A model generated the notes under the pieces. It saw only the letters and a list, made by a program, of their open reading frames with translations. It was not told the origin of the DNA and made no database searches. Positions 8,972-18,397 of a DNA stretch of 64,000 nucleotides are shown one piece after another. The stretch's first letter is position 1, and each line of letters begins with the position of its first letter. A program made the position numbers and the translations under genes. Origin of the DNA: Heliomarina baculiformis (GTDB lineage: Bacteria; Pseudomonadota; Alphaproteobacteria; Rhodobacterales; Rhodobacteraceae); contig NZ_JAIMIC010000001.1 of the NCBI RefSeq assembly GCF_019966545.1, positions 682,001 through 746,000 of the forward strand, given 5' to 3'.

Positions 8972-9919
8972 CTATGACACAGAGGTTATAGAATGGTCCG
9001 TGACGCGTTTCTCGGCCTCTTTAACAATCTTTCCGATACGGTCCACCGTGTAATCCATGAACAGACGCGTCTTCGGGTCCTGATGGCGGCGATGCGTGTA
9101 AAGGCAGGCCATCTGCACCGGGGTCGGTGGTGTGTCGCCCCCCACCACGACCAGCGCGCCCGACAGCAGATGTTCGGCGATCTCGAACACCGGTTTCATG
9201 ACTACGCCGCGCCCGTTCAGCGCCCAGTCGGTCAGCACGTCACCGTCATCGCATTCGCATCGTCCGGTAATCGCAAATTTCTGCGGCCCGTCCGGCGTCA
9301 GCAGCTTCCACTGAAATTCAGTCGCGCCGGGAAAGCGAAGGTTCAGGCATTCATGCCGGTCGCTGATAAGGTCCTGCCCCGTAGCGGGGTGGCCGCGTCG
9401 GTCGATGTATTCGGGCGACGCGCAAAGCACGCGCCGACAGTCCGCGATCTTGCGGATGCGCAGCGTGCTATCCGCCGGTTCTCCTAGAAAGAACGCAAGA
9501 TCGAGACCTTCGGTGGTCAAATCGACAACCCGGTCACTCAGCCGCAACCGTATATCAATCTCGGGATAGCTATCGAGAAAAGGCCCGACCTGCGGCGCGA
9601 TCAAACGCCTGCCCATGCCCAGCGGCGCCGCGACATAAAGCGATCCGCGCGGATTGTCGGTCAGGCTCATGACCTCGGCCTCGGCCTGTTCGACCTTTTC
9701 CAGAACGCCACAGGCCCCACCGTAAAAGGCTCGTCCCTGTTCCGTCGGGGTCAGGTTGCGCGTTGTCCGCTGGAACAGCCTGACGTTCAGGTGATTCTCC
9801 AGCTGCGAAATCCGCGCCGAGGTCACGGCGGGCGAAATCCGCAGATCGCGTCCGGCGGCGGACATGCTTCCCAGCTCATAGACCCGCACGAAGGTCCGGA
9901 TGTTATCGAGGTATGACAT
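8972..9919 (-). CDS. LysR family transcriptional regulator
   Basis: 315 aa, full length. The N-terminal winged helix-turn-helix spans about residues 1-60 (LDNIRTFVRVYELGSMSAAGRDLRIS then ISQLENHLNVRLFQRTTRNLTPTEQG), followed by a periplasmic-binding-like effector domain. It resembles the CrgA/AaeR-type branch by its R-x-T-R-x-L-x-L-T-x-x-G segment. It is monocistronic, and its 5' end faces the tamA promoter region (9920-10124), so it could act there or on itself. No effector can be named. Confidence 0.9.
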   Translation of the reverse strand: MSYLDNIRTFVRVYELGSMSAAGRDLRISPAVTSARISQLENHLNVRLFQRTTRNLTPTEQGRAFYGGACGVLEKVEQAEAEVMSLTDNPRGSLYVAAPLGMGRRLIAPQVGPFLDSYPEIDIRLRLSDRVVDLTTEGLDLAFFLGEPADSTLRIRKIADCRRVLCASPEYIDRRGHPATGQDLISDRHECLNLRFPGATEFQWKLLTPDGPQKFAITGRCECDDGDVLTDWALNGRGVVMKPVFEIAEHLLSGALVVVGGDTPPTPVQMACLYTHRRHQDPKTRLFMDYTVDRIGKIVKEAEKRVTDHSITSVS

Positions 9920-10124
9920 CTTTTCGATATTTTTGAGAGTTTTCAGAACTACCCCGGATTAGCGAATAATATCGGCGGTGACCAGCTTTCGCTGCGTGTC
10001 ACGATGCCGTGATCCTGCAACCCTGAATTCCGTGCTCTGCGATTAGGCGGCACGGACTCTCGTTTAAGTTGATTTCATCGGCTGGACGGCCTGTCAATCC
10101 GTGCTAACCTACCTTGAAGGTTTC

Positions 10125-12017
10125 ATGCCCCTAGGTAATCTTGGGGTCGGCGACTGGTGGCCATGGAACAGGTTGGGTGGTGCATTGCATAAGAAAATTA
10201 ACTTTCAGAATCCGGGTTTTATCCGTCGTTTTTCTGGATCAATCGGCTCTTTTGCCACGATCGCCGCCCTAAGCCTGCCCTTGCCGTTGCACGCACTCGA
10301 AACCGACTTTTCCGCGCCCGGCGCGCCCGACGAACTTGCCGAGGCGCTCGAGAACAGTTCCGCCGCGCTCTCGGCCGATGAAACCGGCCTGACCAGCCCG
10401 CAGGAAATCCTTGCCGCCGCGCTGGCCGACTATCGCACCATGGTTCAGATCCTATACGACAGTGGCTATTTCAGCCCCGAGGTCAGCATCCGCGTCGACG
10501 GGCGCGAAGCTGCCGACATCCCTCGTGTCACTGTACCCAAAAGCATCAACCGTGTTGAAATCCGCGTAAAAACCGGGCCGGAGTTCCGGTTTGGTAAGGC
10601 ACGGGTCGCGCCTCTCGCCCCGGAGACCGAGCTGCCCGAGGATTTCGCGCCGGGCAAACCCGCCGGAACTGGCATCATCCGCGAAGCGACATACGAAGGG
10701 CGCGACGGCTGGCGCGACATTGGCTACGCCAAGACCGAAATCGGCAATCGGAGCATCGTCGCGAACCACCAGCGGTCGACGCTGGATGCTGATATCGAAC
10801 TTATCCCCGGCCCCAAGCTGAGGTTTGGACAGCTCAGCGTTCGCGGCAACCAGCGCATGCGCGCCGAAGCGATCCAGCGTATCGCTGGCCTTCCCTGGGA
10901 CGAAACCTACAGCCCCGACATGGTGCGCAAGGTCGGTGACCGGCTGCAGCGCACCGGCACCTTCAAATCCGTGCAGATCATCGAAGACGAAACACCCAAT
11001 CCGGACGGCACGCTTGATTTCACCGCCGAGGTGACGGAACAGCCCCTGCGTCGCATTTCGCTGGGTGGCGAGATCCAGTCGACCACCGGCGTCGATCTGT
11101 CGGCGACCTGGATTCATCGTAACCTTTTCGGCGCGGCCGAGCGGCTGCGGCTCGAAGCCGAGATCCGCAACATCGGTGGCGACGAAGAGATCGACGGGCG
11201 TCTGGGTTTCCGGCTCGACAATCCGGCGCGGCTGGGGCCGGACAACAACCTCTTCTACCTCGGCTCTCTCGAACGGTTCGAACGCGAACATTACCGGCTC
11301 GACCAGTTCGAGCTTGGTGTCGGGGTTAGGCGCGTCTTTTCCGACGAGCTGGTCGCCGAAGCCACCCTGCTTGCCAGCGTTGGCCGGTCCAACGACGCCT
11401 ACGGCGACGACCGGCAGTTCAACATGATCAAGCTGCCCTTCTGGGCCGAATACGACCGGCGCGACAACCCCACCGATGCCACTAGGGGCTATTACGTCAA
11501 CGGCACCGTGACCCCGTTTGCGGGCTTTGGCGGCAGCACTTCGGGCATCGCTGCCAAGATCGACGGGCGAGCCTATTACAGCCTGACCGAAACCGGTTCA
11601 ATCGTGCTGGCCGGGCGGCTGCAGCTTGGCAGCGTCGCGGGTGGCGCACCGGCGACGATCTCTCCCGACCTTTTGTTCTTTTCCGGCGGGTCGGGCACGG
11701 TTCGCGGCCAACCCTATGAATCGCTTGGCATTCCTGTCGGCAACGAAGTGGCGGGCGGACGCTCTTTCCTCAACGCCAGCGCCGAGGTGCGCGCCCGCGT
11801 TACGGCCAAAATATCTGTCGTCGGCTTTTTCGACTACGGCGCGGTCGACAGTTCAAGCTTCATCAGTAGCGATGCGTTTTCTCACTCCGGCGCGGGCCTC
11901 GGTGTCCGCTACGACCTTGGCGGCTTTGGCCCGATCCGGCTTGACCTCGCCCTGCCCGTCGACGGCCCGACAGATGACGGGCTGCAATTCTACATCGGCA
12001 TAGGACAGGCATTCTGA
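10125..12017 (+). CDS. tamA: TamA, Omp85-family outer membrane translocation subunit
   Basis: About 630 aa. Residues following an export signal (hydrophobic segment around FATIAALSLPLPLHALE) contain POTRA domains, with the third recognisable at LRFGQLSVRGNQRMRAEAIQRIAGLPWDETYS. They are followed by a C-terminal 16-stranded barrel with the Omp85 motif GSGTVRGQPYES and a terminal Phe (IGIGQAF) as the assembly signal. TamA inserts autotransporters and other outer membrane proteins with TamB. The start is uncertain: the frame opens at GTG 10101; ATG 10125 has AAGG 6 nt upstream and is used here; TTG 10185 would give a shorter signal peptide. The stop overlaps the tamB start by 1 bp. Confidence 0.9.
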   Translation: MPLGNLGVGDWWPWNRLGGALHKKINFQNPGFIRRFSGSIGSFATIAALSLPLPLHALETDFSAPGAPDELAEALENSSAALSADETGLTSPQEILAAALADYRTMVQILYDSGYFSPEVSIRVDGREAADIPRVTVPKSINRVEIRVKTGPEFRFGKARVAPLAPETELPEDFAPGKPAGTGIIREATYEGRDGWRDIGYAKTEIGNRSIVANHQRSTLDADIELIPGPKLRFGQLSVRGNQRMRAEAIQRIAGLPWDETYSPDMVRKVGDRLQRTGTFKSVQIIEDETPNPDGTLDFTAEVTEQPLRRISLGGEIQSTTGVDLSATWIHRNLFGAAERLRLEAEIRNIGGDEEIDGRLGFRLDNPARLGPDNNLFYLGSLERFEREHYRLDQFELGVGVRRVFSDELVAEATLLASVGRSNDAYGDDRQFNMIKLPFWAEYDRRDNPTDATRGYYVNGTVTPFAGFGGSTSGIAAKIDGRAYYSLTETGSIVLAGRLQLGSVAGGAPATISPDLLFFSGGSGTVRGQPYESLGIPVGNEVAGGRSFLNASAEVRARVTAKISVVGFFDYGAVDSSSFISSDAFSHSGAGLGVRYDLGGFGPIRLDLALPVDGPTDDGLQFYIGIGQAF

Positions 12018-15000
12018 TGCGTATCTCCGCCCTCGCCCGCTCATTCCTGCTGCCCATTTGCCTGACATGGGCTCCGCTGCCCGTCGCTGCACAGGTCGAA
12101 AATACCGATACCGGCGGCTTCATCGACGGGCTCATCGAAAACGCTCTCTCCGGCGATAACCGCAGCGTGCAGGTCATTGGTCTGAACGGGGCGCTCAGCT
12201 CCACCGCGACCATCGAGCAGATCATCATCTCCGACGACGACGGCGTCTGGCTGACCCTGACCGGAGCTGAACTCGACTGGACCCGCTCCGCGCTTTTGCG
12301 CGGGCGGCTCTCGATCCAGAAGCTGTCGGCGGAAAGCATCGAGGTGACACGCCGCCCCGGACCCACGACCGCTGTGGATGAAGATCTGCCTACCGCTGAG
12401 GCGCAGCCGTTCCAGATCCCGGAACTGCCGGTCGCGGTAAACATCGAAAGCCTGCGCGTTGACCGCATCAGCCTCGCCGAACCTGTTGCCGGCACAGCGG
12501 CGGAACTGTCGGTCGAAGGCAATCTGACGCTGGCCGATGGCGCGCTCGATACCGATCTGGCCGTCAACCGGCTTGACCGCGATAATGACCGGATCACGCT
12601 TACCGCCGGTTTCGCCAATGAAACCAACGAGATCGTGCTCGACCTCGACATCTCCGAGGAAGAAAACGGCCTGATTTCCGGCCTGCTTGGAATTCCCGGC
12701 AGACCCTCGGTCGAACTGACCGCCGCCGGACGCGGCCCGGTCAGCGACTTTACCGCCGATCTCAGCCTAGCCACCGACGGCACCCAAAGAGTGACCGGTC
12801 AGGTAACCCTGAACGAAGCCAGCGGCGACGGCACCGCTTTCGGCGCGACGATAGAGGGCGACCTGACCCCGATGCTCGATCCGAAGTTCCACGAATTCTT
12901 CGGCGAAAACGCCCGTATCGCCGTGACGGGCGAAACCGGCGCCGACGGCAGCCTGAGCATCCCGCAGTTCTCTGTCGCATCCAGCGCACTCGACCTGAGC
13001 GGTGAATTCGGTCTCGCCCCCGGCGGCACCATCTCTCGCGTCATGTTGCAGGGTGAAATCGCCCCGGCGGAAGGCGCCACGGTAACCCTCCCGACCGGCG
13101 AACCGGCAACCAGCATCCAGCGCCTCGATATCGCGGGCGGCTTTGACGCGGACGAGGGCAATCAGTGGGATCTGGTGGCCCGTGTTGTCGGCCTCTCGCG
13201 CCCCGATGTCGAGATCGGCAATTTGACACTCACCGGCAGCGGTACCTTGGAACAGGGCGATGCAACATCGCTCTCCGGTGAGATCGATGCCCGCGCGCAA
13301 GAGCTTTTGTTTACCGATGGCAAGCTGCAACAGGCCGTAGGCGAGGCGATCCAGCTTGTCGGCCAGTTCGGTTGGCAATCCGGCGGTGCGCTCGACCTTA
13401 CCGAGGTCACCCTCACCGGCACAGATTACAGCGCCCTCGTGACCACCCGGATCGACGGGTTGAACAGCGGCTTCCGGCTTGACGGCTCCGCCGAGGTCAA
13501 TGCCGAGGATATGTCGCGCTTTTCCGGCCTTGCCGGTCGCTCCCTCGGCGGCGCGATATCCGCGCAGGTCGAAGGACAAGGCTCACCGCTTGGCGGATCG
13601 TTCGATGTCCGGCTCAGCGGCAATGCCCGCGATCTGGAAACCGGGATCGAACAGGCCGATGCGGTGATCGGCGGCGAAACCACCATCCTTCTGAATGCGG
13701 CCCGTGGTACTGACGGGATCACCCTGCGGGAATTCGAGCTGAACGGCGAAGCCCTGACCGCGAACGCAAATGGCAGCGTAAGCTCGACCAACAGCAGCTT
13801 TACCTTCGAGGCCGCGCTTGACGACCTTGGCCGTGTTCTGCCCGAAGCCCCCGGCCCTGTCACGCTGAACGGCGACGTCACCCACCAGAACCAGACGATT
13901 TCCGGGCAAGTCAGTCTCCGCGCCCCTCAAGATACCAGCCTCGATCTGGATGGCTCCTACACTGCCGACGGTGTCGTGGACACGACCTATCAGCTCGTCG
14001 TTGGCGAGTTGCAAGCCTTTATCCCGCAGATCCAGGGCTCGCTGAGCGCCGAGGGCGAAGCCGAGCGAAACGAACAGTCGAACTGGACAGTAACCAGCAC
14101 AATGGGCGGCACGGCCGGTCTCGACAGCAGGCTCGAAGCCAGTTTCGATGAAACCACCGGCACTGCCGAGATCGATTTCAACGCAGGCTTGGAACGTCTT
14201 GAGCGGCTTGTGCCGCAACTCGTCGGCGATATCACCGCACGCGGTCAGGCCGAACGCACCGCCGCCCGCGAATGGCGCGTGACGGCCAATACCGGTGGTA
14301 CGGTCGGGATCAACGGCGATTTCGACGGCACCTACGAGGAAGAAACCGGTATAGCCGACCTGAACTTTGATGCGGCCTTTGAACGGCTCGAACGGCTCGT
14401 TCCGCAACTTGTCGGTACCGTCACCGCGCGGGGCACCGCCAGTCGCTCGGAAGAGTCCGTGTGGCAGGCTTCGGTCGAAACCGGCGGTACGGCGGGCGTG
14501 CAAGGTCAGTTCGATGGTAGTTTCGATCAGGTTTCGGGCGCGGCTGAACTTGACCTTGACGCGGTATTCGAACGCCTCGAACGTTTCGTGCCGCAGCTTC
14601 AAGGCAACGTCTCGGCGCGTGGCCGGGTGGAACGATCCGAAGAACTGACATGGACCGCCAACCTTGAAACCGGCGGCAGCGCCGGGATCAGCGGCAATTT
14701 CGACGGCAGGTTCGAAGAGCCGACAGGCGCCGCATCGCTTGACCTCGACGCCAATTTCGAAAGACTGCAACGGCTGGTGCCGCAACTCCAAGGCAATATC
14801 TCGGCACGCGGCAATGTCGAAAGATCCGAAGACCTGACATGGACCGCCAGCCTTGAAACCGGCGGCAGCGCCGGGATCGGCGGCAGTTTCGACGGCAGTT
14901 TCGAGGAACCGACCGGTGTCGCCGCGCTCGATTTCGACGCGACATTTGAACGTCTGCAACGCTTTGTGCCCCAGCTTGCGGGCGATGTCTCGGCCCGTGG

Positions 15001-16579
15001 ACAAGCCAGCCGGTCCGCCGAGCAGCGATGGAACGTCAATTTCATCACCGATGGCTCGGCGGGCATCGCGGCCACGTTAGACGGGGATTTCGACGAAACC
15101 AGCGGCGACGCTTCGGCAACCTTCGACGCGACCGTGGAACGCATCCAGCGGCTTGTGCCGGAATTCGCGGGCACCCTTACCGCCTCGGGGGAGGCCAGCA
15201 AATCCGGTAGCGTCTACAGCATCACCACCTCTGCATCCGGCCCCGGAGGCATCGTTGCGGATGTGGATGGCTCCTATGACCAGGCCAGCAACCAAGCCGA
15301 TATCGATGCGACCGGGCAGGCCCAGCTTGGCCTCGCCAATGCGTTCATCAGCCCCAATTCCTTGCGCGGATTGCTTAGCTTCGACCTCTCGGTCAACGGC
15401 CCGCCAGCGGTTGAATCGGTCAGTGGCACGGTCAGCACCTCGGGTGCGACCGCCGTTGTCGCCTCGGTCGGCAAAACGCTCACCGGCATCGATACAACCG
15501 TGAACCTCTCAGGCGGCTCGGCCCAGATCTCCACCACAGGCGCGCTTAGCGACGGCGGCCAGTTCCGTGTCTCTGGGCCGGTCAGCCTCGCCGCGCCCTA
15601 CAATGCCGGTATCGACATTCAGCTGCTCAACCTCATCATCAAGGACAACATCAGCTTTGAGACGGTGGCGAACGGGAACGTCAATATTAACGGCGCGCTG
15701 CTCGGTGGCGCCACTATCGGAGGGCAGATCAACTTTGGCGAAACCCGCATCAATATCGCGGCCGCTTCCGGGTCTGTCAGCGCGGCGCCGATCCCCGAAA
15801 TCCGCCACGTCGGCGAAAGTAGCGCCCAACGCGCCACCCGCGCCCGCGCCGGCCTGATCAAAACCGGAAATGGCAGCTCGGGACCGGTCTATACCCTTGA
15901 CCTCACGATGAACGCCCCGAACCGGATCTTCGTGCGAGGCCGAGGTCTGAACGCGGAACTGGGCGGTCAGGTGCTGGTGCGCGGAACCACCGCCAATGTC
16001 GTGCCATCGGGTGGCATTTCGTTGATCCGGGGGTATTTCGACATTCTCGGAAGGCGGCTGGAACTGGACGAAGGTCAGGTCCAGCTTGCCGGCTCGCTGG
16101 AACCGTTCCTGAATTTCGTCGCCTCCACCTCAACCTCCGAAGGCGAAGCCACGCTGACCATCAGCGGCCCCGCCAGCCAGCCCGCGATCGAGGTCACCTC
16201 CTCACCGGAACGCCCCACCGAAGAGGCGCTGGCGCTTTTGCTGTTCGGGGACAAGTTCGAAGATCTCTCGCCCCTTAAGATCGCGCAACTGGGCGCCCAA
16301 CTGGCACAACTCGGCGGCGCGGGCGGCGGTCTGGTAAACTCAGTGCAAGAAGGGCTTGGCGTGGATTCATTCGATGTGGGTACCGATGACGACGGCAACG
16401 CACAGGTCGGCGTCGGCGGCTACATCTCTGACAACATCTACTCCGACGTCTCGGTGAATGCCAAAGGCGATACCGAAGTGAACCTGAACCTCGACATCAC
16501 CGACAGCCTCACCGCCAAGGGTTCGGTCGACAGCGAGGGCGAAACCGGGCTGGGTCTGTTCTTTGAAAAGGACTACTGA
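12017..16579 (+). CDS. tamB: TamB, translocation and assembly module inner membrane/periplasmic subunit
   Basis: 1520 aa, typical size for TamB (DUF490/AsmA-like). The N-terminus has a hydrophobic signal/anchor (residues about 1-26). A long repetitive beta-rich body follows, and a conserved C-terminal TamB domain lies over roughly residues 1170-1520 (NFGETRINIAAASGSV, RGRGLNAELGGQVLVRGT, RGYFDILGRRLELDEGQVQ, PTEEALALLLFGDKFEDLSP). It ends in an aromatic residue (LFFEKDY). The protein should form a hydrophobic beta groove bridging the periplasm to TamA, carrying lipids or client proteins. The ATG overlaps the tamA stop (TGATG). A striking internal tandem repeat is listed separately. Confidence 0.93.
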   Translation: MRISALARSFLLPICLTWAPLPVAAQVENTDTGGFIDGLIENALSGDNRSVQVIGLNGALSSTATIEQIIISDDDGVWLTLTGAELDWTRSALLRGRLSIQKLSAESIEVTRRPGPTTAVDEDLPTAEAQPFQIPELPVAVNIESLRVDRISLAEPVAGTAAELSVEGNLTLADGALDTDLAVNRLDRDNDRITLTAGFANETNEIVLDLDISEEENGLISGLLGIPGRPSVELTAAGRGPVSDFTADLSLATDGTQRVTGQVTLNEASGDGTAFGATIEGDLTPMLDPKFHEFFGENARIAVTGETGADGSLSIPQFSVASSALDLSGEFGLAPGGTISRVMLQGEIAPAEGATVTLPTGEPATSIQRLDIAGGFDADEGNQWDLVARVVGLSRPDVEIGNLTLTGSGTLEQGDATSLSGEIDARAQELLFTDGKLQQAVGEAIQLVGQFGWQSGGALDLTEVTLTGTDYSALVTTRIDGLNSGFRLDGSAEVNAEDMSRFSGLAGRSLGGAISAQVEGQGSPLGGSFDVRLSGNARDLETGIEQADAVIGGETTILLNAARGTDGITLREFELNGEALTANANGSVSSTNSSFTFEAALDDLGRVLPEAPGPVTLNGDVTHQNQTISGQVSLRAPQDTSLDLDGSYTADGVVDTTYQLVVGELQAFIPQIQGSLSAEGEAERNEQSNWTVTSTMGGTAGLDSRLEASFDETTGTAEIDFNAGLERLERLVPQLVGDITARGQAERTAAREWRVTANTGGTVGINGDFDGTYEEETGIADLNFDAAFERLERLVPQLVGTVTARGTASRSEESVWQASVETGGTAGVQGQFDGSFDQVSGAAELDLDAVFERLERFVPQLQGNVSARGRVERSEELTWTANLETGGSAGISGNFDGRFEEPTGAASLDLDANFERLQRLVPQLQGNISARGNVERSEDLTWTASLETGGSAGIGGSFDGSFEEPTGVAALDFDATFERLQRFVPQLAGDVSARGQASRSAEQRWNVNFITDGSAGIAATLDGDFDETSGDASATFDATVERIQRLVPEFAGTLTASGEASKSGSVYSITTSASGPGGIVADVDGSYDQASNQADIDATGQAQLGLANAFISPNSLRGLLSFDLSVNGPPAVESVSGTVSTSGATAVVASVGKTLTGIDTTVNLSGGSAQISTTGALSDGGQFRVSGPVSLAAPYNAGIDIQLLNLIIKDNISFETVANGNVNINGALLGGATIGGQINFGETRINIAAASGSVSAAPIPEIRHVGESSAQRATRARAGLIKTGNGSSGPVYTLDLTMNAPNRIFVRGRGLNAELGGQVLVRGTTANVVPSGGISLIRGYFDILGRRLELDEGQVQLAGSLEPFLNFVASTSTSEGEATLTISGPASQPAIEVTSSPERPTEEALALLLFGDKFEDLSPLKIAQLGAQLAQLGGAGGGLVNSVQEGLGVDSFDVGTDDDGNAQVGVGGYISDNIYSDVSVNAKGDTEVNLNLDITDSLTAKGSVDSEGETGLGLFFEKDY
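14012..15334 (+). repeat. Seven in-frame 189-bp repeats within tamB
   Basis: Units begin at 14012, 14201, 14390, 14579, 14768, 14957 and 15146, each exactly 189 bp (63 codons) apart with no indel. Each encodes E/Q-R-L/F-V-P-Q-L-x-G followed by S-A-R-G, a W-x-x-x-x-x-T-G-G-x-A-G-I core and F-D-G-x-F-E-E-x-T-G. A degenerate eighth boundary (NAFISP) follows near 15335, and a more diverged unit precedes around 13820. Units 4 and 5 are the most alike, suggesting recent duplication. Confidence 0.9.
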
Positions 16580-16612
16580 TCCAGAAATGCGCGGCAACGT
16601 CGAGAGTAAGTA

Positions 16613-18397
16613 ATGGATTTCACCACCCGCCCCGAGATTACCGGCACCTTCGGCATGGCCACGTCGACCCACTGGATCGCCTCGGCTGTCGGTATGGCGA
16701 TGCTGGAAAAAGGCGGCACCGCCATTGATGCAGCTGTCGCGATGGGTTTTGTGCTGAACGTGGTGGAACCGCATCTGAACGGGCCGCTGGGCGATCTGCC
16801 CGCCCTGATCTGGCCCGCGGGCGACGCCACACCAACGGTGATCTGCGGACAAGGGGTTGCGCCCGCCGGTGCCACAATTGCTCATTACCGCGCCGAAGGG
16901 CTCGATATGATCCCCGGCTCGGGCCTGCTGGCAACGGTCGTTCCCGGCGCTTTCGATGCATGGATGTTGATGCTGCGCGATCACGGCCACCTGTCACTTC
17001 GCGAGGTGCTCGAACCTGCGATCCACTACGCGCGTCAGGGCCATCCGGTTCTAGCGAGGGTCTCAGCAACCATCTCCGGCCTCAGCCAGTTCTTCCGCGA
17101 GGAATGGCCCACCAGCCACGCCACGTGGCTTCCCGGCGGCAAGGCTCCTGCCCCCGGCAACCTGTTCTGCAACCCGGATCTTGCCGCGACATGGGAACGG
17201 CTCGTATCCGAGGCTGAAAACACCTCCGGTCGCGAGGCACAGATCAACGCGGCGCGCCGTGTCTTCTCGCAGGGATTCATCGCCGAAACCATCGACGACT
17301 GGATGCGTGAGGCCTGCGTGATGGATGCCGCCGGTGGACGCCGCAAGGGAGTTCTGACCGGGCAGGATATGGCGAATTGGCAGGCCAGCTACGACACCCC
17401 GCTCAGCACCGATTACCACGGCTGGGAGGTCTTCAAGCCCGGCTATTGGACACAAGGCCCGTCGCTCCTGCAATCGCTGGCCACCCTGCGCGGCGTGGAC
17501 CTTCAGACCGCGTCACCTGCCGAGTTCGTGCACCAGATCACCGAAGCGATGAAGCTGAGCTTTGCCGACCGTGAGGCCTATTACGGCGACAGCATGGACA
17601 TGGGCACCGCCCGCGACGCGCTGCTCAGTGAGGATTACGCCGCCGCCCGCCGTGCCATGATCGGCGAACAGGCATCGCTCGATCAGCGCCCCGGTATCCT
17701 GTCCGGCTACGAAGAGTTGGCCAAGGCCGCAATCGCCCGCGCGGCGCGCAAGCCAGAGGTTCCCGCAGGCACCGGCGCGGGTGAGCCGACTATGGCGCAT
17801 CTCTCGGAAAAACGTGGCGACACAGTGCATCTCGACGTGATCGACCGCTGGGGTAACATGGTTTCGGCCACGCCCTCGGGGGGCTGGCTGCAATCTTCTC
17901 CGGTGGTACCCGGCCTTGGCATGCCGCTCAACTCTCGCGCGCAGATGTTCTGGCTGGACAAAGGTCTGCCAACCTCGCTTGTGCCAGGCAAGCGCCCACG
18001 CACGACGCTGTCGCCCTCTATGGCGCGGGACCCGGAGGGTGGTCAGATCGCTTTTGGCACGCCCGGCGGCGATCAGCAGGATCAATGGCAACTCATCTTC
18101 CTGTTGCGGCTGGCGCACCAGACCGCCAACCTTCAGGAAGCCATCGACGCGCCGCTCTTCCACACCGCACATTTCACGGCCTCCTTCTACCCGCGCGTCG
18201 CGGAACCCGGCCACCTGATGATCGAGCCCGGTTTTGGCAATGACGTTCTCGACGATCTCGCGTCTCGCGGTCACCGGCTCGACATTGCCGCGCCATGGAC
18301 CGTCGGTCGCCTGACCGCAGCCGCGCGCGATAAGGATGGAATGATGCGGGCGGGGGCAACGCCGCGCCTGATGCAGGCCTACGCGATCGGGCGCTGA
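16613..18397 (+). CDS. Gamma-glutamyltransferase-fold Ntn hydrolase, substrate uncertain
   Basis: 594 aa, about the length of GGT but without signal peptide, so cytoplasmic. The N-terminal half (EKGGTAIDAAVAMGFVLNVVEPH) and the self-processing site are those of the family: T404 in GDTVHLDVIDRWGNMVS should become the N-terminal nucleophile of the small subunit. The motif that holds the glutamyl alpha-carboxylate in true GGT (D-x-R-E-x-A-P) reads C-G-Q-G-V-A-P here (residues 78-84), so the key Arg is Gln. The enzyme is therefore probably an amidohydrolase or acylase with another substrate; oxamate amidohydrolase-like proteins belong to the same fold. It starts 33 bp after tamB and overlaps glk tail-to-tail. 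Confidence 0.85.
   Translation: MDFTTRPEITGTFGMATSTHWIASAVGMAMLEKGGTAIDAAVAMGFVLNVVEPHLNGPLGDLPALIWPAGDATPTVICGQGVAPAGATIAHYRAEGLDMIPGSGLLATVVPGAFDAWMLMLRDHGHLSLREVLEPAIHYARQGHPVLARVSATISGLSQFFREEWPTSHATWLPGGKAPAPGNLFCNPDLAATWERLVSEAENTSGREAQINAARRVFSQGFIAETIDDWMREACVMDAAGGRRKGVLTGQDMANWQASYDTPLSTDYHGWEVFKPGYWTQGPSLLQSLATLRGVDLQTASPAEFVHQITEAMKLSFADREAYYGDSMDMGTARDALLSEDYAAARRAMIGEQASLDQRPGILSGYEELAKAAIARAARKPEVPAGTGAGEPTMAHLSEKRGDTVHLDVIDRWGNMVSATPSGGWLQSSPVVPGLGMPLNSRAQMFWLDKGLPTSLVPGKRPRTTLSPSMARDPEGGQIAFGTPGGDQQDQWQLIFLLRLAHQTANLQEAIDAPLFHTAHFTASFYPRVAEPGHLMIEPGFGNDVLDDLASRGHRLDIAAPWTVGRLTAAARDKDGMMRAGATPRLMQAYAIGR

Noticed and set aside
13583-15004. 473-codon minus-strand frame
   Set aside because: Antisense of the TamB repeats; its regularity only reflects the repeats on the coding strand.
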